Program-made: the position numbers and the translations under genes
Assembly (NCBI GenBank): GCA_963169595.1
Contig: CAUJFM010000096.1
Span: 1 to 25,308, forward strand
Reading direction: 5' to 3'
Length of the DNA: 25,308 nt
From: Bacteroidota bacterium
Lineage (GTDB): Bacteria > Bacteroidota > Bacteroidia > Flavobacteriales_F > PHOS-HE28
Part shown: positions 8,211 through 15,321 of the stretch, piece by piece
Position numbering within the stretch: position 1 is the first letter of the stretch
How the letters are laid out: each line of letters begins with the position of its first letter
The notes under the pieces: generated by a model
The model's input: only the letters and a program-made list of their open reading frames with translations
Database searches by the model: none
Told to the model about the DNA's origin: nothing

Positions 8211-8222
8211 CGCCGCCTCTCC

Positions 8223-10310
8223 TCAGTTCACCTTCACAAGCCGCTGCGTGTGCCGCGTGCTTCGGCCGATCACCTCCACCACATAGGTGCCATTGGGCAG
8301 GTGGTGCAGATCGAGCGTGGTCTGTGCGGCGGTCAGTTGATCCGCATGCACCAGGCTGCCCACGGCATTGAACACATGCACGGCACCGAGTTCAGTGCCA
8401 TCAGGCACCTGCAGTGTGATGGTTCCCGTTGTGGGGTTCGGCCAGATCATGGCGGCAGCGTTCACATCGGGGGTCCCGATGCCGGTGGTCAGGTCGCCAC
8501 CCCGACCCCACACGCCCTCGCGGTGCGTGCCCGCCAGCAAACGGCCGTCGTTGGTGTTCAGGAAGCAGCGCACCGAGGTGCCCGCCGGCATGCCTTCTGA
8601 CGCATCGGCCCAGGTGAGCCCGCCGTCCGCACTGGCGTAAAGCCCGGGCACTGCAGCACCGGTCTGGGGCCAGCTTGCATCGAAGCCCGCGAACAGTGAA
8701 TCATTGTGGAAGGCGAGCGCCCTGCAGTACGCGCTGGCCGGCAGACCGCTGTTGGCCGCCTGGAAGCTGTTGCCCCCATCGGTGCTGCGGTAGAACTGCG
8801 TGTAGGCACCGCTCTTGGCGCTCACCACGAGCAGTCCTGGCCGCGAGGCCATGGCCTCGATCTGCAGCACGCCGCTCAGTCCGTTGAGCACCGTCCAGGT
8901 GGTGCCATTGGTGGTGCGCTGCAGGCCGCTCGTGGTGCCGGCATAGAGGGCGCCATCGGCAACGTGCAGGGTTGTCACCAGGTTGGGGGAGGGGATGGAC
9001 TGCCAGGTGAGGCCATCGTTCACGCTGCGGAAGATGCCGTCGCCGTAGGTGCTGGCGTACAGCGCGCCGTTCCAAGCCACGATCGCCGTCACATCGCCCG
9101 AAGGTCCGTTCAGCAGCAGGTTGGTCCAGGAGAGGCCGTTGTCGGTGCTGCGGTACATGTTCAGCTGCGCACTGGCCAGCAGGAAGCCCTCACCGGCGTA
9201 AAGCGCATCGAAGTTCAGTTCCACCGAGAGCCCCGCGTTGCGCGGTTGCCAAGTGTGGCCGCCATCGAGGCTCATGTGCACCCCTTCGCTCTGTCCCGCC
9301 TCCGTGCTGCGCGTGGTGGCGAACAGGCGGTCACCGGCATCCACCATGGTCACCAGGCTGGTGTGCGGGATCCCGCCATCGGTGTGGCTCCACTGGGGCT
9401 CGGTGCCCGTGCCGCGCCAGATGCCGCGGTTGGTGGCCAGCAGCAGGTCGCCACCGCTGCGCACCAGGGTGTGGGGCAGCAGTGAGGGGGCCAGACCCTG
9501 CGACACCAGGGTCCAGGTGAGCCCGCCGTCCGTGCTGCGGCGTACGCCGCCGTAAGGGTTGATCCCCAGGTGCACCGTGTTGCCCTCCACCAGCAGGGCC
9601 ATGCCCTGCCAGCTGCCCACCGGTGCGCTGTAGGGCACGGTGGGGGTCCAGCTCTGGCCGTGGTCCGTGCTGCGGAACACCCCGTGCTGATTGGTGGTGA
9701 GCAGCTGATAGTCCGCATTGCCCCCGATGCGCACCGCACTGGCGAAGTTGGGCAGGCCGCTCATCAGGTTGGTCCAGGTGCTCCCCTGATCATTGGTGCG
9801 GAAGAGCATGCCCGCGCCGATGCTGTACAGGTAGGTGCCGTCGCTGCCCAGTTGCTGCATGTAGTTGCCCACTTGGTCGTTCGGGTCGGCGTCCATCCAG
9901 CTCTGTCCGCCGTTGCAGCTGCGGCGCACACCGCTGTTGTCGTTCACGCTGTAGAAGCAGCCATTGTGCCAGATGAGGTCGTTCACGGCGGTCACGTCCA
10001 CGCTCTGCCAGCTGGCGCCGCCGTTGGTGCTCCGGAAAACCCCGTGGGAGTAGCCGCCCACGATCACCACGCTGCCGTTCGAGGCCAGGCTGTTGAAGAA
10101 GACCTCGGGCAGACCGGTCACCAGCGTCCAATCGGTCCCATCGCTGCTTTGGTAGAGGCCGTGTTCAGTGGCCGCGAAGTGGGTGCTGCCGTGTACCACA
10201 AGGTCCCTCACCGTACCCCCGTTGGGGCCGTCGAACCGTTCCCAGACGGCCCGGGAGGTGGAGGTGACGAGGAGCGTGGAAAGAAGCAGGAGGAACAGGA
10301 TGCGTTGCAT
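8223..10310 (-). CDS. Asp-box (BNR/sortilin-like) repeat protein with T9SS type A sorting domain
   Basis: The 695-residue product has a signal peptide (MQRILFLLLLSTLLVTSTSR). About twelve Asp-box motifs follow, such as VFRSTNGGASW, VFRSTDHGQSW, VRRSTDGGLTW, MYRSTDNGLSW, FYRSTDGGNSF and LYASADGGLTW. They are spaced roughly 40-60 residues apart, as expected for one or two beta-propellers of the sortilin/Vps10 or BNR type. The C-terminal type A sorting domain contains MIWPNPTTGTITLQV and LPNGTYVVEVIG. Sialidase Arg-triad context is not evident, so an enzymatic role is unsupported; it is more likely a surface beta-propeller for binding. The frame is open 12 codons further upstream, but the ATG at 10310 directly begins the signal peptide. 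It heads a minus-strand run with the nuclease and ATPase genes. Confidence 0.9.
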   Translation of the reverse strand: MQRILFLLLLSTLLVTSTSRAVWERFDGPNGGTVRDLVVHGSTHFAATEHGLYQSSDGTDWTLVTGLPEVFFNSLASNGSVVIVGGYSHGVFRSTNGGASWQSVDVTAVNDLIWHNGCFYSVNDNSGVRRSCNGGQSWMDADPNDQVGNYMQQLGSDGTYLYSIGAGMLFRTNDQGSTWTNLMSGLPNFASAVRIGGNADYQLLTTNQHGVFRSTDHGQSWTPTVPYSAPVGSWQGMALLVEGNTVHLGINPYGGVRRSTDGGLTWTLVSQGLAPSLLPHTLVRSGGDLLLATNRGIWRGTGTEPQWSHTDGGIPHTSLVTMVDAGDRLFATTRSTEAGQSEGVHMSLDGGHTWQPRNAGLSVELNFDALYAGEGFLLASAQLNMYRSTDNGLSWTNLLLNGPSGDVTAIVAWNGALYASTYGDGIFRSVNDGLTWQSIPSPNLVTTLHVADGALYAGTTSGLQRTTNGTTWTVLNGLSGVLQIEAMASRPGLLVVSAKSGAYTQFYRSTDGGNSFQAANSGLPASAYCRALAFHNDSLFAGFDASWPQTGAAVPGLYASADGGLTWADASEGMPAGTSVRCFLNTNDGRLLAGTHREGVWGRGGDLTTGIGTPDVNAAAMIWPNPTTGTITLQVPDGTELGAVHVFNAVGSLVHADQLTAAQTTLDLHHLPNGTYVVEVIGRSTRHTQRLVKVN

Positions 10311-10520
10311 GTGCGGGTTGGTTGGTAACGATGACCAGGGCCCCATGCCATGGCAGATACAGGACGCAAATCTCCCGTGGCTGTTACAGTGGTGGCGCGG
10401 CTTTCCGAACAGAACGGGCAGGGCGTGGCGACGGAACGGGATGATCCGGTGATGGAACGGACGCCGGGGACAATGATCGCCGGCCTCTTTCGCGTTGATC
10501 GCTCATCAACCCCCTTGCCC

Positions 10521-11381
10521 ATGCGTTCCCCGGTCCCCCTCATGCTCCTGGTCCCGCTGTGGATGCACATGCCCAGCGAGGCCGCATCGTCCTCCTTCAC
10601 CCCCTTGGTCCAACTGCTGGAGGAAGGGCGCGTGACCCTTTCGGCAGAAGGCCTTGGCGACCATGGTGGGGAATGCGTGAAGGTGACCTTGCAGAACCGC
10701 AGTGGGGGCCGGTTGACCACGAGCATTCCGGTGGGCTGGCGCCTGGTGAGCGTCACCCCCGAAGTGCAGGACCTGCTGGTGGTGCGCGAGGAACTGTTGG
10801 CGGTGGCCGGTGGGGCTTCGGTCTCCGTGGTGTGCCGCGCGTTCTGCTGCGAGGCATCCGGAACGGGTCCCACCGCTGGGGAGCGGTACAAGGGCGGTCA
10901 TCAGGCCTCCGAAGCGCTCACGAGGGTGGCGCAGGCGATCGCCTCCGGCGACCACCCCGATGATGCGGCCCAGCATGCCATCTGGGTGTTGAGCGACGGC
11001 CATTCCATCGCGGGCATGGGCGCGATGGACAGCTCGCGGGTGGACAGCCTGCGACTGGTGGTGAGCCGGCTCAGTGGGCAGCAGCCACCACGCTACTCCA
11101 TGCGGTTCGCCGAGGAACCTGGCCGCGTCTGTTCAGGAAGGCCGGAGGCCATCTCGCGCGCCTTGGTGTACGATGTGCCGGCGGGCACGGTGTTCCACGC
11201 CGTGGTGGTGGACCGGCAGGGGCGCGTGCTACAGGTATTGGAGGACCATGCGTGGTTGGAGCCGGGACGACACCGCATGGCCTTCGATGTGGTGGTGCTG
11301 GGCTGGCCGCCGGGCACCTACGCCATCCATGCTTGGAGCACCGACCGGGCCGGAGTGCACCGATTGCCGTTCACGATCTAG
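10521..11381 (+). CDS. secreted protein of unknown function with predicted beta-sandwich ends
   Basis: The 286-residue product starts with a plausible signal peptide (MRSPVPLMLLVPLWMHMPSE). The first half (GECVKVTLQNRSGGRL, VGWRLVSVTPEVQDLLVV, then a Cys-rich VVCRAFCCEASGTGP) reads like an Ig/beta-sandwich domain of extracellular proteins, with Q following an S-x-x-P-x-x turn. A helical stretch (about DHPDDAAQHAIWVLSDG) comes next. The C-terminal part (VFHAVVVDRQGRVLQVL, then WPPGTYAIHAWSTD) resembles a FlgD/T9SS-type beta-sandwich but lacks the YPNP signature. I do not recognise a named family. The frame runs upstream to 10350, but that extension has no signal-like features, whereas the ATG at 10521 starts directly with the hydrophobic leader. 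It is divergent from the Asp-box gene. Confidence 0.75.
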   Translation: MRSPVPLMLLVPLWMHMPSEAASSSFTPLVQLLEEGRVTLSAEGLGDHGGECVKVTLQNRSGGRLTTSIPVGWRLVSVTPEVQDLLVVREELLAVAGGASVSVVCRAFCCEASGTGPTAGERYKGGHQASEALTRVAQAIASGDHPDDAAQHAIWVLSDGHSIAGMGAMDSSRVDSLRLVVSRLSGQQPPRYSMRFAEEPGRVCSGRPEAISRALVYDVPAGTVFHAVVVDRQGRVLQVLEDHAWLEPGRHRMAFDVVVLGWPPGTYAIHAWSTDRAGVHRLPFTI

Positions 11382-11402
11382 TGCGCCGAAAGGTGTGCTC
11401 CG

Positions 11403-11801
11403 TCAGATCCCTACGCGGTAGACATCCATGGCGTTGCGCAGGATGCTGTTCGCGTGGAACCCACCAGGGTCGGGGATCTCCTCCACCAGGTCGAAGAGCA
11501 CACATTCCCGGGGCAGGCCGGCAAAGAGGAGCGTGAAGTGGATCTCGCGGCCGGCGGGTACCAGCAGCCATTCGGGGGCCAGCGGGATGCCTTCCGCAAA
11601 GAGCAGTTGGCTGCGATGACCCGTGTGTCGGCAGATCAGGAAGGTGCTGGGCCAGATCCGGATGGCATCCGCCAGTCCTGCGGTGAAGTGGCAGTGCACG
11701 GTCACCTGTCCCTGTTCCTCCACCTCCACGGCAAGGTCGGGCAGCAGGAGCGTGCGTTCCTCCACGGCGGGAAGGGTGGGCTGGGCGATGTCGGGTTCCA
11801 T
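11403..11801 (-). CDS. conserved hypothetical protein, small and soluble
   Basis: The 132-residue product has no signal peptide or membrane segment. It is beta-rich in the middle (VTVHCHFTAGLADAIRIWPS) and has a distinctive acidic/Pro-Gly tail: FTLLFAGLPRECVLFDLVEE, then IPDPGGFHANSILRNAMDVY. I recall similar tails in Bacteroidota proteins of unknown function but cannot name a domain. The frame extends seven codons to a TTG at 11822; the ATG at 11801 is preferred, with a TATCTTGA element (11819-11826) 17 nt upstream. It is convergent with the secreted protein ending at 11381, leaving 21 bases between stops. A role cannot be inferred from its neighbours. Confidence 0.75.
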   Translation of the reverse strand: MEPDIAQPTLPAVEERTLLLPDLAVEVEEQGQVTVHCHFTAGLADAIRIWPSTFLICRHTGHRSQLLFAEGIPLAPEWLLVPAGREIHFTLLFAGLPRECVLFDLVEEIPDPGGFHANSILRNAMDVYRVGI

Positions 11802-11873
11802 GGTGTCGCGGGTCACGCTCAAGATAGTACGATCGGCAGGTGGTTGTCACGTGCTGTGCCGTTACTTCACGCC

Positions 11874-12749
11874 ATGTCCATCACCCGACCCCTTCCCCTT
11901 CGTGCCCTGCCGGTGCTGTTCATGCTGTTCCTCGCCGGTCCAGCTTTGGCGCAGGTGCGTCAGGCCTACGCCCTGTTCGACGCCAAGGGCAGGGCCATCG
12001 GCCACAAGCAGCTGTTGAAGCGCACGGCGGAGGCCGAGGTGGTGCTTTTCGGCGAGCTCCACAACAACCCGGTAGCGCATTGGCTCCAACTGGTGGTGGC
12101 CCGGGAACTGGCCGCGAAGGGACCCCTGGTGATGGGCGCGGAAATGATCGAGGCCGACGACCAGGCCGCCTTGGACCGCTATCTCCGGGGCGAGATCGAT
12201 GCCAAAGGCCTGGACACCCTGGCCCGGCTGTGGAAGAACCACCCCACCGACTATGCGCCCCTGGTGGACCTCGCCAAGGCGAACAAGCTCCCCTTCATCG
12301 CCACCAATGTGCCCCGCCGGTATGCGCGTGCGGTGTCACGCGGTGGTTTTGAAGCGTTGGACACGGTGCCGGAGGCCGAGCGTGCGTGGATCGCACCGCT
12401 GCCGATCGCCTTCGATCCAACGCTGCCGGGCTATGTGAGGATGCTGGAGATGATGGAGGGCCATGGCACACCGAACATGGTGAAGGCCCAGGCGCTCAAG
12501 GATGCCACCATGGCCCACTTCATCGCGAAGCACCTGAGGTCGGGGGCGCGCTTCCTGCACTTCAATGGCAGCTTCCACACCGACTTCCATGAAGGCATCG
12601 GCTGGTACCTGGCCCGCCTCCGTCCCGGTCTGCGCCAGTTCACCATCGCCACCGTGACCCAGGAGCAACTGAAGCGGTTGGATGCCGAGCACCTCGGCCG
12701 CGCCGACATCATCCTGGTGGTGGACGCTACGTTCCCGGGATCGTACTGA
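11874..12749 (+). CDS. ChaN family (haem-binding uptake, Tiki superfamily) protein
   Basis: The 291-residue product has a signal peptide ending near GPALAQ (residue 27). The family motif GELHNNPVAHWLQ (60-72) is followed by MGAEMIEADDQAALDRYL and, near the C-terminus, HFNGSFHTDFHEGIGWYL. ChaN proteins bind haem, and the fold is related to EreA/Tiki hydrolases; some are lipoproteins. Here no lipobox Cys is present, so the product should be a soluble periplasmic or secreted protein rather than lipid-anchored. The conserved His and Glu positions (H63, H69 and the FH/H pair near 235-242) are intact. No iron-transport gene lies beside it. The longer upstream frame (from 11454) is antisense to the previous gene and is rejected. 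The 3' end overlaps the convergent cyclase gene by 23 bases. Confidence 0.88.
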   Translation: MSITRPLPLRALPVLFMLFLAGPALAQVRQAYALFDAKGRAIGHKQLLKRTAEAEVVLFGELHNNPVAHWLQLVVARELAAKGPLVMGAEMIEADDQAALDRYLRGEIDAKGLDTLARLWKNHPTDYAPLVDLAKANKLPFIATNVPRRYARAVSRGGFEALDTVPEAERAWIAPLPIAFDPTLPGYVRMLEMMEGHGTPNMVKAQALKDATMAHFIAKHLRSGARFLHFNGSFHTDFHEGIGWYLARLRPGLRQFTIATVTQEQLKRLDAEHLGRADIILVVDATFPGSY

Positions 12750-14583
12750 GCTCGGGCTCGGCCACCGCGTGTTCGGCAAAATACATGTGCAGTTCGCCCT
12801 TGCCTTTGGCATGGACCATGCCGCGGGGGATGAAGCGCAGGTCCGCTTCATCCTTCACCAAGGCGTAGGTGGCCTCGCTGATGTTCACACGGCCCACTTC
12901 ACCACAGCTTTCAAGCCGGGCTGCCGTGTTCACGGTGTCGCCCCAGATGTCGTAGGCGAACTTCCGGTGACCCACCACTCCGGCCACCACGGGACCCGTG
13001 TGGATGCCGATCCGCATGGATAGCACCGGTCGCCCTTCGGCCTCGCGGTCACGACGGTGCCGCTCCATGAACCGCTGCATGGCGATCGCCGCACGGACCA
13101 CGGAGGCCGCGCCGCATCGGCCCGGTTCCGGCAGGCCACCGGCCGCCACGTAGGCATCGCCCACGGTCTTGATCTTCTCCACCCCGTGACGCTCCAGGAT
13201 GGTGTCGAACGCACTGAAACAGGCATCGATGGTGGCGACCAGCTCCTGTGCACCCACTTGCTCGGTGAACTGGGTGAAGTTGTGGAAGTCCGTGAACAGG
13301 ATGGTGGCCTGTTCGTACTCCCGGGCGCGTGCCCTGCCATGCTGCAGGAGTTCGTGCGCCACGGACCTGGGTAGGATGTTGTAGAGCAGGTCCTGATTGC
13401 GATCGCGTTCCTGTTGCAGGAGCTTGCTGCTGCGGCGCACGTAACGCAACCGGCTCCAGAGACCGAGCGCGGCCACGACGACCAGCGTGCTCCAGAAGAT
13501 GAACAGGTTGCGGGTGTTGCGCACGCGGTTGATGCCGGCCAAGTACGCGAGTTCGGTCTGCAGGCGGCCCTTGGCCGAACGCAGGCTGTCGGCCAGCTGC
13601 TGTTGTTCGAACAGGTGGCCCATCTCGATCCGCGTGATCGCACGGGCCTGTTCCGTGCTGAACAGGGAATCGCGCAGCTCCACGGCCCGCCGGAAGTAGC
13701 GCAGGGCAGGACCCGTGCGCCCCATGGCCTCGTGCGCTTTGTAGAGGCATTCACAGGCGGCTTGCTCCTCCATGGGGACCACCAGGTCGTGGGCAATGCG
13801 CAGGGCCTCCTCGCAATAGGTCACGCCCTTCGAGGGATGTCCGTCCAGGATCTCCACCTCGCCCAACCGCGACAGAATGTGACCCACCACCTGTTTGCGG
13901 GGCAGTTTCCGCCGGATGGCCAGTCCATGTTCCAGGTAGCTGCGGGCACTGTCCAACTTCGCCGCGCGGAGGAAGCATTCCGCCATGTTGGAATAGGTGA
14001 TGGCCTCCCATCCCAGATCGCCTTCGCTGCGCCAGATGGCCAGGGCCTGTTGATGCCAGTGGAGGGCGCTGTCCAGCTTCCCCTCTTCCTCCAGCAGGCT
14101 GCCCAGGTTGTTGTAGATCTTGCCCATGTCGCGACGCCCGCCCTTCGCCTGCCGGAGCAGCAGGCTGCGCTGGTAGTACCAGCTGGCCTTGGCGTATTCC
14201 CGCTCATAATGATGGATGGAGCCGATGTTGTTGTAGACCTCGGCCATGCCCATCGTGTCCTGCCGCTGCTCGTGGATGCGCAGTGCATTGAAGTACTGGC
14301 TCAACGCCTGGTTCCGTTCCCCGGCGATCATGGAGAGGCTTCCTTGCAGCGTGAGCACCCGTGCCCGCAGTGCCTCGTTGTTCTCCGCACTCGCCAGGAC
14401 CATGGCGGAATCCAACAGGTCGCTGGCCCGGTCGAACTCGTCGTTGCGCTGCGCCTGGATCGCCTGCCGCAGCAGGGCTTCAGCGTGTTGCTCCGTGCGG
14501 CCCTCATGGGAGGAGGCCCCACCGGACAGTGCCAAGGCCAGCCCGCAGACCAACACACCGATGCGCAGCATGACAGGGAACAT
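12727..14583 (-). CDS. TPR-repeat transmembrane class III adenylate cyclase
   Basis: The 618-residue product has a signal/TM leader (MFPVMLRIGVLVCGLALALS), then at least six TPR-like repeats (about 30-310; e.g. AEVYNNIGSIHHYEREYAKA and GKIYNNLGSLLEEEGKLDSA). A helical linker, one TM segment (360-376), a signalling helix with NILPRSVAHELL (about 402-413) and a cytoplasmic cyclase domain (about 425-600) follow. Metal ligands D432 (ILFTDF) and D476 (TVGDAY) are present, as are the adenine-selecting pair K472 and D545 (YDIWGDTVNTAAR), N552 and R556. This pattern predicts ATP, not GTP, as substrate and a fully active enzyme making cAMP in response to periplasmic TPR input. The frame begins at a TTG at 14589; the ATG at 14583 is preferred. 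It is divergent from the lipoprotein gene. Confidence 0.92.
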   Translation of the reverse strand: MFPVMLRIGVLVCGLALALSGGASSHEGRTEQHAEALLRQAIQAQRNDEFDRASDLLDSAMVLASAENNEALRARVLTLQGSLSMIAGERNQALSQYFNALRIHEQRQDTMGMAEVYNNIGSIHHYEREYAKASWYYQRSLLLRQAKGGRRDMGKIYNNLGSLLEEEGKLDSALHWHQQALAIWRSEGDLGWEAITYSNMAECFLRAAKLDSARSYLEHGLAIRRKLPRKQVVGHILSRLGEVEILDGHPSKGVTYCEEALRIAHDLVVPMEEQAACECLYKAHEAMGRTGPALRYFRRAVELRDSLFSTEQARAITRIEMGHLFEQQQLADSLRSAKGRLQTELAYLAGINRVRNTRNLFIFWSTLVVVAALGLWSRLRYVRRSSKLLQQERDRNQDLLYNILPRSVAHELLQHGRARAREYEQATILFTDFHNFTQFTEQVGAQELVATIDACFSAFDTILERHGVEKIKTVGDAYVAAGGLPEPGRCGAASVVRAAIAMQRFMERHRRDREAEGRPVLSMRIGIHTGPVVAGVVGHRKFAYDIWGDTVNTAARLESCGEVGRVNISEATYALVKDEADLRFIPRGMVHAKGKGELHMYFAEHAVAEPELSTIPGT

Positions 14584-14590
14584 GACCAAG

Positions 14591-14598
14591 GAAAGTTA
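14591..14598 (-). promoter_or_regulatory. -7 element for the adenylate cyclase gene
   Basis: TAACTTTC, identical to the element before the DinB gene, lies seven bases from the ATG at 14583. No TTG is found at 17-23 nt, so only the -7 half is supported. The predicted leader is extremely short. Confidence 0.4.
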
Positions 14599-14660
14599 GT
14601 GGCGTCAAGGGGGAATTGGTCCGATCCGTGCTACCTTCCTGATACCTAACCTTTGTTACC

Positions 14661-15287
14661 ATGTGCACCTGGCGTACGCATTTGATGGGACCTATCGCCC
14701 TGTTCCTGTTGTTCTCAGGCTGCGGTGGTGGGGCAGGGCTCACCGGTCCCAGCGCGCCCGGCTTCGTGAACGTTGCGTTCGATAAGGCCGGGTTGAGCGT
14801 GCTTTTGGAGGACACCGCTTGTGTGTGGGTGCGTTTCTACAATGCCCGACGGAACGCGAAAGATGATCCCGGCTCCGTGATGGCCGTGGCCGTGAACGGG
14901 AAAGGAAAGGAATACGCGATCGCCGGCACCCCGGTGCATTACCGGTTGTCGGACAGGATCGTGGGGTCCAACGTAAGCTACTTGGAGTGGGGGCGGGTGA
15001 AGGCCGTTGATGGCTGCAACTGGATGCGTGCTGCCGGAAAGGACGTGGTGGCCTGCGACATGTCCGCCAGGGTCCTGCGGAAGATGTTGTCCATTTCAAC
15101 ATGCAACGGCATTCTGGTGACACCGGCCTCCACCCCGGACCGCGCTTTGACCATGCGGTTCGCGGCCGCCACCCTGAGCGGCGGGGTGGCGCGGGAGCTC
15201 ACGGGGCCAGGCACCTCGGTGATCTGTGGTGAGCCTTGCCCGGTGTTGTGCAGCGACGATGTGGACTACGTGCACGACGAGCCCTGA
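14661..15287 (+). CDS. putative lipoprotein of unknown function
   Basis: The 208-residue product has a hydrophobic leader and lipobox LFSGC (Cys21), followed by a Gly-rich linker (GGGAGLTG), so it is a predicted lipoprotein. The mature part is beta-rich and contains six or more cysteines, with a dense cluster at the end (ICGEPCPVLCSDD), suggesting disulfides in the periplasm or on the surface. I recognise no family. The ATG at 14661 follows a TAACCTTTG sequence (14647-14655) resembling a -7 element with one extra spacer base. The nuclease gene begins 34 bases after its stop on the same strand, but that gap has its own -7-like sequence, so co-transcription is possible but not required. Confidence 0.75.
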   Translation: MCTWRTHLMGPIALFLLFSGCGGGAGLTGPSAPGFVNVAFDKAGLSVLLEDTACVWVRFYNARRNAKDDPGSVMAVAVNGKGKEYAIAGTPVHYRLSDRIVGSNVSYLEWGRVKAVDGCNWMRAAGKDVVACDMSARVLRKMLSISTCNGILVTPASTPDRALTMRFAAATLSGGVARELTGPGTSVICGEPCPVLCSDDVDYVHDEP

Positions 15288-15305
15288 GGCAGTGACGGTG
15301 CGGCC

Positions 15306-15313
15306 TACCTTTC
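15306..15313 (+). promoter_or_regulatory. possible -7 element for the nuclease gene
   Basis: TACCTTTC (one mismatch from TAnnTTTG) lies eight bases before the ATG at 15322 and after the stop of the lipoprotein gene. No TTG is positioned upstream at 17-23 nt. Suggestive only. Confidence 0.3.
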
Positions 15314-15321
15314 GTGCCGTC

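Noticed and set aside
10350..10520. Upstream extension of the secreted protein frame
   Set aside because: The 57 extra residues show no signal peptide and the hydrophobic leader starts exactly at the ATG at 10521.
11375..11409. GATCT / AGATC inverted repeat between convergent genes
   Set aside because: Five bp with a 25-nt loop is too weak to be called a terminator.
11874..12749. Annotation of the ChaN protein as a lipoprotein
   Set aside because: The leader ends in GPALAQ with no lipobox cysteine, so signal peptidase I processing is expected.
13414..14649. A 411-codon open frame antisense to the cyclase
   Set aside because: It is a compositional shadow of the TPR region; no family motif is visible.
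15226..15321. Upstream extension of the nuclease reading frame
   Set aside because: It overlaps the lipoprotein end in another frame and would bury the signal peptide that begins at 15322.
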